In this document: one piece after another, positions 34,019-39,431 of the stretch
Layout: each line of letters begins with the position of its first letter
Position numbering within the stretch: position 1 is the first letter of the stretch
From: an uncultured Bacteroidales bacterium
GTDB taxonomy: Bacteria; Bacteroidota; Bacteroidia; Bacteroidales; Muribaculaceae
Length of the DNA: 39,431 bases
Reading direction: 5' to 3'
Assembly (NCBI GenBank): GCA_949123685.1
Contig: CASBHZ010000022.1
Coordinates: forward strand, 1-39,431
Translations under genes and position numbers: made by a program
Notes under the pieces: model-generated
What the model was told of the DNA's origin: nothing
What the model saw: only the letters and a program-made list of their open reading frames with translations
Database searches by the model: none

Positions 34019-35416
34019 ATGAAAAAATACATACCGCATATAGAAGCAAATCCAAACGGTTCGCCACTCAAGGGGATCCGTGGTGAAATGGTTACATATC
34101 ATGAAGACCCGTTTCTTGTAGAAGACGAATCCAAGTGCTATTCCCATTTCAGCGACGGAATCGTAATAATACAAGACGGCAAAATTCTTGCAGCCGGAGA
34201 GTATTCCGAAGTATCGCCCCTCTATCCGGAACTCAAGGATATAGACCGTTACGAAAACGCTGTCATTATTCCGGGCATGATAGACACACACGTGCACTAC
34301 GTGCAGTCACCGATGATCGGATCATTTGGCGATACCCTGCTTAAATGGCTCAACCAGTATACCTTCCCGACCGAAAGCAGGTTCCGTTCCAAAGATTTTG
34401 CGGAATCGGTGGCACAACAGTTCTTCACCCAGATCCTACGGCAAGGAACCACCACTGCAAACGTGTTCTCTACAACATTTGCAACTTCCGTTGACGCGCT
34501 TTTCGAAGAATCGGAACGATACAACACCCGCATCATAACAGGCAAGGTGCTCCAAGACCGCAACCTACCTGAATCGCTGCGTGATAATTCCGCTGAGGAA
34601 TCAATAGAGATAGCCTCTTCCCTTTTGGACAAATGGCATGGGAAAGGAAGGCAGCTCTATGCCGTCATCCCCCGGTTCGCACCAACCAGCACACCGCGTC
34701 AGCTCGAACTTGCCGGCAACCTTTATCAAAGTAATCTTGACAAAGGGGTATACATGCACACGCATCTTGATGAAGCCGATGACGAAATAGAATGGGCACT
34801 GTCTCTTTATCCGCAGGCTAAGAATTATACTGACATATACAGGCAATACGGACTCCTCGGCAACAGGAGCGTACTTGCCCATTGCTGCATCGTAAAAGAG
34901 GAAGAATGGCAGACACTCCACGATTACGACTGCAGTGTTGCCCACTGCCCGTCATCCAACCTGTTTTTAGGTGACGGCATGTTCAAATTCTGGGAGGCAA
35001 AAAAGGCAGAACGGCCTCTCCGGGTAGGAGTTGGCACCGATGTCGGAGCCGGAACGAACTTCTCATTGCCACGCCAGCTAAACGAGGCATATAAAGTAGG
35101 AATGCTCCACAAAAAAAGTATCGGGGCGCTCAAAAGTTTCTACATGGCGACCAAAGGTGGTGCCCGTGCCCTTCATCTTGAAGATCGCATAGGCTCGCTT
35201 GAACCCGGATTCGAAGCAGACATAGCTGTGCTCGACATGTATCCTACCGACTTCTTAAAATGGCGTATGCAATTCAATGATTTCATACTTGACCGGATGT
35301 TTATTCTCCAGACCCTTTCTCCCGATAATCTTGTGCGTGCCACATACGTTGCCGGTAAACGCGTATATGACCGTGAACGGGAGCAACAGCTCATGTATGC
35401 AGACGAAATAGAATAA
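34019..35416 (+). CDS. guaD: guanine deaminase
   Basis: A 465-residue zinc amidohydrolase converting guanine to xanthine and ammonia in the cytoplasm. IIPGMIDTHVHYVQSPMIGSF contains the metal-binding His91 and His93 and substrate-facing Gln96. LNQYTFPTE is a guanine-deaminase-specific block, then HTHLDE (His247, His249), VLAHC (His288) and GTDVGAGTNFSL (catalytic Asp341). Length and motifs fit GuaD rather than chlorohydrolases such as AtzA/TrzN. It is a stand-alone plus-strand gene diverging from the oxalate operon. Its stop is almost in contact with the truncated receptor stub read from the other strand. Confidence 0.93.
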   Translation: MKKYIPHIEANPNGSPLKGIRGEMVTYHEDPFLVEDESKCYSHFSDGIVIIQDGKILAAGEYSEVSPLYPELKDIDRYENAVIIPGMIDTHVHYVQSPMIGSFGDTLLKWLNQYTFPTESRFRSKDFAESVAQQFFTQILRQGTTTANVFSTTFATSVDALFEESERYNTRIITGKVLQDRNLPESLRDNSAEESIEIASSLLDKWHGKGRQLYAVIPRFAPTSTPRQLELAGNLYQSNLDKGVYMHTHLDEADDEIEWALSLYPQAKNYTDIYRQYGLLGNRSVLAHCCIVKEEEWQTLHDYDCSVAHCPSSNLFLGDGMFKFWEAKKAERPLRVGVGTDVGAGTNFSLPRQLNEAYKVGMLHKKSIGALKSFYMATKGGARALHLEDRIGSLEPGFEADIAVLDMYPTDFLKWRMQFNDFILDRMFILQTLSPDNLVRATYVAGKRVYDREREQQLMYADEIE

Positions 35417-35602
35417 TAACGCCTCCATCTGACTTTGACGATGAGAATTTCTTTATCTTGCCGTCTGCACCCTTGACAATGACCGATGCCCCGCTCAATG
35501 GCTTACCGTTCTCCTTGTCGATTACTTTGCCGGCCACATTGACTGAGCTATGGCCATCACCCCAACTGCCATGTAAAGCAGATATTTACATAGCCGTTTC
35601 AT
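35417..35602 (-). pseudogene. frameshifted N-terminal stub of a TonB-receptor-like outer-membrane protein
   Basis: On the minus strand an ATG (35602-35600), overlapping the GLPGLI stop as ATGA, opens a signal peptide (MKRLCKYLLYMAVGVMAIAQS) but the frame closes at 35522. Another frame continues with VNVAGKVIDKENGKPLSG and ASVIVKGADGKIKKFSS, a carboxypeptidase-regulatory-like N-terminal domain as found in TonB-dependent receptors. The reading is lost at about 35420, right after the guanine deaminase stop. So one small indel plus a 3' deletion has removed the barrel. It is likely the remnant of a second copy of the receptor at 37704. Confidence 0.75.
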
Positions 35603-36450
35603 TTGTGATAATCGATTTCAAGTAAATCATAGCCATTGTCAAGTTCTTTGCGTAACTGGTCACGAACTTCACCTACGGTTGTCTCCCTGCCGTTTACAAA
35701 GACTTTGGCATTGGCAGGCAGATTGCCTCCTGCGAGATCGGCAAATGGATCCTGAAGGTGGCGATACTTTCCCTGAAGATATTTTTTGCGGTCTTCCTTA
35801 TGGTACCAGTCATCGCGAGGCATTCCGGGAATTTCCTGTTCGGTAGCTTCGATACCATTTGCGGTAAATGAATGTATTCCTTGTGACTCTGAGGCCATGA
35901 GGATCAAGCCTGGTAATCCAGTAAATTTCCACGGTCCGTCCTTTACGGGTATTTCAGGTGCAAACCACGCAGTCCAGTCGCGCCCATGATATGCTGTTCT
36001 TGCCATCAAGCACTCATATCCAAGGATGGTTTTCGTAGAATCGGCAACCACCACCCATTGCATTTCCTGAAACGGCTCATTGTATTTGGCGAATTGATCG
36101 CTGTAATCGTCATAGACAGTTTGCTCCTGCTTTTCAAAATCTTTGAATACATACATACTTGCTGTGCGATTTGGCACCTCGTCTCCTCGACCTGCCTCCT
36201 GTAATGCTGAAGCCATCGCGCCGTAAGCCTGACGCGCGGCGTCATCCTTTGAATTGATGTCCATCCATAAGGCGGTGGGATTGTAGAACATCGAGCCTTC
36301 CTTTCCGCTCAATAATATATAATCGTTCTTCCGAACCTGTCCGCCAGTGCTGACTTCATAGTCATAGCCTACCTTTATCTGAGCCTTTTGCTGAGCAAAA
36401 CTGAGCAATGCCATCAGATACACGATTGAAATTAAAAAGATTCTTTTCAT
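35599..36450 (-). CDS. GLPGLI family secreted protein (copy 2)
   Basis: A 283-residue protein with a signal peptide (MKRIFLISIVYLMALLSFAQ). The family signature GPWKFTGLPGLI is at 172-183, preceded by YECLMARTAYHGRDWTAW and FAPEIPV, the conserved block of GLPGLI proteins. These are exported Bacteroidetes proteins of unknown function often encoded beside TonB-dependent outer-membrane receptors. It carries an insertion around residues 70-95 compared with the paralogue at 36862. Its stop overlaps the ATG of the receptor stub, so this was once a GLPGLI-receptor pair. A candidate -7 element lies 17 bp upstream. Confidence 0.88.
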   Translation of the reverse strand: MKRIFLISIVYLMALLSFAQQKAQIKVGYDYEVSTGGQVRKNDYILLSGKEGSMFYNPTALWMDINSKDDAARQAYGAMASALQEAGRGDEVPNRTASMYVFKDFEKQEQTVYDDYSDQFAKYNEPFQEMQWVVVADSTKTILGYECLMARTAYHGRDWTAWFAPEIPVKDGPWKFTGLPGLILMASESQGIHSFTANGIEATEQEIPGMPRDDWYHKEDRKKYLQGKYRHLQDPFADLAGGNLPANAKVFVNGRETTVGEVRDQLRKELDNGYDLLEIDYHK

Positions 36451-36466
36451 GTCAATGATATTTTGG

Positions 36467-36474
36467 CAAAGATA
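36467..36474 (-). promoter_or_regulatory. candidate -7 element for the GLPGLI gene (copy 2)
   Basis: The minus strand reads TATCTTTG, an exact -7 match 17 bp before the ATG at 36450, giving a very short leader. A TTTG lies further upstream than the ideal spacing. Confidence 0.4.
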
Positions 36475-36554
36475 GACAGAAATAATAGCTTGATTCTCAA
36501 CAAATGTTAAGATAAGTAAGTGGTCACATTAAACACATATCATAAACGCAACTA

Positions 36555-36633
36555 TTTTTGAAAGATTTTCCTGTGTTGATAAAGGAGCAATGCGGGCATT
36601 GCGACTGAAGAAACACGGGAAAAGGTTCAAAAA
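36555..36633. repeat. palindromic element A (shared core)
   Basis: A 79-bp imperfect palindrome: outer arms TTTTTGAAAGATTTTCC and GGGAAAAGGTTCAAAAA with GTGTT/AACAC pairing further in. The centre, 36581-36607, is a 27-nt core whose hairpin is GCAATGC-GG-GCATTGC. The same core, with compensating changes, occurs in element B. No coding sequence. Confidence 0.75.
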
Positions 36634-36697
36634 GAGCAAGTTGATGATATGTGAGATTAAAATCATTTTATTATCGGTTTAATGGGATTACTTACTT

Positions 36698-36856
36698 AGA
36701 AGTTGTTTAAAAATAACTGTGAAATTTGGGGCGGCTCTCTTTTGAATAAAATTCATTTAAGGCAAAGGAGCATAGCGGGCTATGTGACTGCGCCGCGAAT
36801 GGATTTTAACAAAAGAGTGCCGCCCCAAATTTCACATTTATTTTTAAACAACTTCT
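36698..36856. repeat. palindromic element B, MITE-like long inverted repeat
   Basis: A 159-bp element whose outer arms (about 36698-36755 and 36800-36856) are inverted repeats with few mismatches, beginning AGAAGTTGTTTAAAAATAA and including GTGAAATTTGGGGCGGC and CTCTTTTG. The centre, 36764-36790, is the 27-nt core with hairpin GCATAGC-GG-GCTATGT. It ends 5 bp before the stop codon region of the upstream GLPGLI gene. It has no ORF of its own and no evident target-site duplication. Confidence 0.8.
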
Positions 36857-36861
36857 TAATT

Positions 36862-37698
36862 TCAATAATCAGTTTCGAGAGCGTGAATCTGCCTGTCAAA
36901 TTTTGGGGGTACGTATGCAGAACCATCCTTATTGGTTACTTTGACACCTTGGGCTGCCAAAATACTTGTGCTGTTGTTGCGATAGTGTTCTTCGTCGGCG
37001 AGAGCATTCTTGCGGGAGGTTTTAGAGTATTTGTCGGCATTATATATTTCCGGGACAGGCGTGGCTGTGGTTTCGATGCCGGTAGCGGTGAACGACGCGC
37101 CATTGTCGGCGACTGCTTTCAGAATAAGTCCGGGCAGACCGCGCAATTTCCACGGGCCATCCTGAACAGGAATCTCGGGGGCGAACCATACCGTCCATCT
37201 ACGACCATGATAGTCGGCTGTGGCCATGAAGCATTCATAGTCGAGCACCGTTGCCGTAGAGTCAGGGACCATTTTCCACTCCAATTCCCCGAAAGACTCG
37301 TTATACCACGCCTCGTCCTGGCCAAACTTGTTGTAGAGCGCGAGGGTACATGTTGAAAAATCCTTGCTTACATAGAGGTTAACGGTTTTTCGCGGTGCAG
37401 GGCGGCGCATGTCGAGAGTGAATGTTCCATCGGGAGAATCGACTTTCCATGCCGCCAATTGGATTTCACTCAAGCGTTTATTGCCTTCGGGTGTCGATAT
37501 AAGCGAATCGACATAGAGACTCATATTATTGTAATATAGGGACTTTCCGGGAGATGAATGCAGTATCATCTTCGTAGAGACCAATGAGTCGTTCTGCAAC
37601 GACACCGTGGCATGATTATATTGAACTTTTAAGTTCTGCTGTGCCATTGCAACTATCGCCACAAGGCACATGAAGAGGATTGTGATTGTTTGTCTCAT
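36862..37698 (-). CDS. GLPGLI family secreted protein (copy 1)
   Basis: A 278-residue protein with a signal peptide (MRQTITILFMCLVAIVAMAQ). The conserved block is YECFMATADYHGRRWTVW and FAPEIPVQD, followed by GPWKLRGLPGLI (181-192). It is paralogous to the GLPGLI gene at 35599 but clearly diverged. It starts 5 bp after the receptor stop, so both are in one transcript and likely act together at the cell envelope. Function of the family is unknown. Its 3' end borders palindromic element B. Confidence 0.88.
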   Translation of the reverse strand: MRQTITILFMCLVAIVAMAQQNLKVQYNHATVSLQNDSLVSTKMILHSSPGKSLYYNNMSLYVDSLISTPEGNKRLSEIQLAAWKVDSPDGTFTLDMRRPAPRKTVNLYVSKDFSTCTLALYNKFGQDEAWYNESFGELEWKMVPDSTATVLDYECFMATADYHGRRWTVWFAPEIPVQDGPWKLRGLPGLILKAVADNGASFTATGIETTATPVPEIYNADKYSKTSRKNALADEEHYRNNSTSILAAQGVKVTNKDGSAYVPPKFDRQIHALETDY

Positions 37699-37703
37699 AT
37701 CGT

Positions 37704-39384
37704 TTATTTTCTTAGTGTTATCGAGAAGAGGAGCTGACGGCCACGGAGCTGTCGCTGGCTCTCGAAAGATGACAGCTCGGAGTATGTGGTGTAGCTGTAG
37801 CTTCGTTTGTTGAGGATGTTGGTGAGCGATGCGGCAAACTCTATCTTCTTGTTGAGCTGAAAGGTTAGCTTGGTGTCGAGCATCACCACGTTCTTATAAT
37901 CATGTTCGGTCAGTTCGTTGCGATAATGCTCGCCGCTGACTGTCCATTGCCATTTGCGATGGGGAATGAATGTAAGGCTCAGCTCGTTCTCCATCGTCGA
38001 GAGCCAAGATTCGCTCATGCCGTTCATCGTCAGACGGCTGTCAGAGTAGTCTATGCGGTAATCGAAACTGAACCATCGGCATGGGTTGCCGTTGATTTTG
38101 CCGCCGACACTCCAGCCGGTGCTGACCGAGTTGACGTATTGCTGCTGTGAAAGCAGATGCGACTCATTGCTACTGAACGAGCCGTTGACATTGCAACTTC
38201 CACGCATGAAGTCGAGGGTCTTGCCGATGTTGCCCATCGCCATAAACATCTTGCCGTCGTTTTTGGCGTCGGCGTAACTATAGACCACGTAGTCGCCGTA
38301 AAGCTGCTGCGCCATAGTATATGGAACATTACTCCACGAGTGCATCACCATTCCATTGGCAAACAGTCCGTGGCGGGTGTGTTTGTAGCTGACGCTTGCC
38401 GATACGTTCTGCGATGACGAGTTGTAGAAATTATCCACACCCGATTTCAGAGTCCGATAGTTTGTCATTATAAGTCCGGGATGGATAAGGTTAAGATTCA
38501 TTGGCGAGCGACCCAGACCTCCGCGCAATGTGCCCGAAAAGCGGTTGTTGGGCTTCCAATTGAAACTGAGTGAGGGTGAGAAATAGACCTCGTCGCGGTT
38601 GGCAATCGCCTTGTCGAAGTTATAATGGGCATAACTTACGGGCAGATTGAGCGAGAGGTTTACCCTGCGCACCCAATATTCAAACTTTGGTGTCGCATAC
38701 ACGGTGAGATAGTTCGTGTTGACAACGTTTTCAGTCAGACCGGGAAGTTCCTCTGGTAAGTCTGGCAGTTGCGAGTCCATCGAGCGCAGATACCCCTTTA
38801 TACCACCTTCGAGACTCAGCGTCACGCCTTTTATATTGAAGGCGTATGCCGCGCTCTCATGGGTATAGAAAGCGTGGTCGGAGATACGTTGCCGGAACTG
38901 TTCAACTCTCTCTTCACTCATATCGAGATTGAGCGTCTGTGGCAGCGACTCCCATTCGTTCACGCTCTGGAATGTTACAAGATGTTTCCCCTTGAAGCGC
39001 TTTATCATCTTGAACCTGTTGCTTACATAGTAATCCGGCAGATTAGCGGACTGTCCGTTGGGTACTGACCCGGTTGTAGCGAGGTTTACATCGTCCCAGT
39101 CGATATTTGCCTGAAGCGTGTTGTTGATGAACGCCGTCTTTTGGTTAAGCTCATAGATGAACTTGCCGCTCAGCGAGTGGGTATGCTCCGTGCCGCTTCG
39201 GTTTTCGGTAATTATGCGGTTACCTTCGTCGAGAAAATATGTCGTGATATTTGTTGCATCAGCGGTCTCTCGGTTGAAGGAGTAGTCTATGTTTGCCTTG
39301 AACTCACCGTTTTTCAGTTTCCACAGGCTGTTGGTCGATACGAGGAAGGAGCGGTTGAACAGTGTCCGTTTGTCGCTTAATGAC
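37704..39384 (-). CDS. outer-membrane beta-barrel / TonB-dependent receptor, 5' end missing
   Basis: About 560 residues of a beta-barrel protein, open at its N-terminus because the genomic sequence stops at 39384. Alternating amphipathic strands, aromatic and Gly-rich turns (SFNWKPNNRFSGTLRGGLG, KIEFAASLTNILNKRSYSY) and a C-terminal barrel signal RGRQLLFSITLRK with near-terminal Phe fit TonB-dependent or OMP-beta-barrel receptors of Bacteroidetes. The apparent start codon and first residues (MCSSDL) are translated adapter, not protein. It leads directly into the GLPGLI gene (5-bp gap). Ligand unknown; no SusD-like partner is seen in the window. Confidence 0.82.
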
Positions 39385-39431
39385 AGATCGGAAGAGCACA
39401 CGTCTGAACTCCAGTCACGCGATAGTATCTC
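39385..39431. other. Illumina adapter contamination at contig end
   Basis: AGATCGGAAGAGC begins at 39385 and the full 34-nt TruSeq-type read-1 adapter runs to 39418. It is followed by GCGATAGT (8 nt, index-like, 39419-39426) and ATCTC (39427-39431), the first bases of the adapter's constant 3' part. This is a library artefact and not genomic. Confidence 0.98.

Noticed and set aside
36703..37356. 217-codon plus-strand open frame spanning palindromic element B and the GLPGLI gene
   Set aside because: It is antisense to the well-supported GLPGLI gene and begins inside the inverted repeat.
39385..39401. Start codon and first residues MCSSDL of the receptor reading frame
   Set aside because: These codons are the reverse complement of the Illumina adapter.

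Overview
The window looks like a Bacteroidales chromosome segment, most likely a gut member of the Muribaculaceae or a close relative. The evidence is promoter elements of the Bacteroidetes form (TTTG, about 19 bp, TAnnTTTG), weak ribosome-binding sites, type III glutamine synthetase, the LL-diaminopimelate aminotransferase lysine route, GLPGLI-family proteins, a NusG-like gene heading a capsule locus, and an EF-G paralogue of the Bacteroides EF-G2 type. It is a draft contig end: the last 47 bases (39385-39431) are Illumina adapter plus index, not genome.

Layout. (1) 71-4580 holds housekeeping and stress genes: a DUF805 membrane protein, a tRNA-dihydrouridine synthase and a DUF486 membrane protein on the minus strand, then a flavodiiron protein, a uracil-DNA-glycosylase-like protein and a DedA protein on the plus strand. 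(2) 4823-18418 is one minus-strand surface-polysaccharide operon of 13 genes. In transcription order these are a NusG/UpxY-like antiterminator with an unusual C-terminal extension, an unknown protein, Wzx flippase, UDP-galactopyranose mutase, a galactofuranosyltransferase-like GT2, a CapA-like protein, GT2, Wzy-like polymerase, GT32-like, GT2, GT2, UDP-glucuronate epimerase and a TupA-like ATP-grasp protein. (3) 18434-19211 is the control region. A 241-bp segment carrying a near-consensus promoter is flanked by 29-bp perfect inverted repeats (18551-18579 and 18821-18849). In the assembled orientation the promoter points away from the operon, so this looks like a phase-variable capsule caught OFF. 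(4) 19212-24781 (minus) has glnN, dapL, dapF and hemW. (5) 24966-27122 (plus) is an EF-G2-like factor lacking the catalytic histidine. (6) 27216-29454 (minus) is ahpC-ahpF. (7) 29644-33721 (minus) is a compact oxalate operon, frc-oxc-AEC transporter, in the same order as E. coli frc(yfdW)-oxc(yfdU)-yfdV, closed by a strong terminator. (8) 34019-35416 (plus) is guanine deaminase. (9) 35417-39384 (minus) is a duplicated GLPGLI/outer-membrane-receptor unit. One receptor is intact at its 3' end but cut by the contig end; the other is only a frameshifted stub. Between the two GLPGLI genes lie two palindromic elements that share a 27-nt core with compensating base changes in its hairpin.

The most interesting points are the invertible capsule promoter with its extended antiterminator and unknown partner gene, the oxalate operon with an AEC transporter, the GTPase-degenerate EF-G paralogue, and the covarying palindromes. 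No RNA genes, CRISPR array, transposase or recombinase gene was seen; the invertase must be encoded elsewhere.
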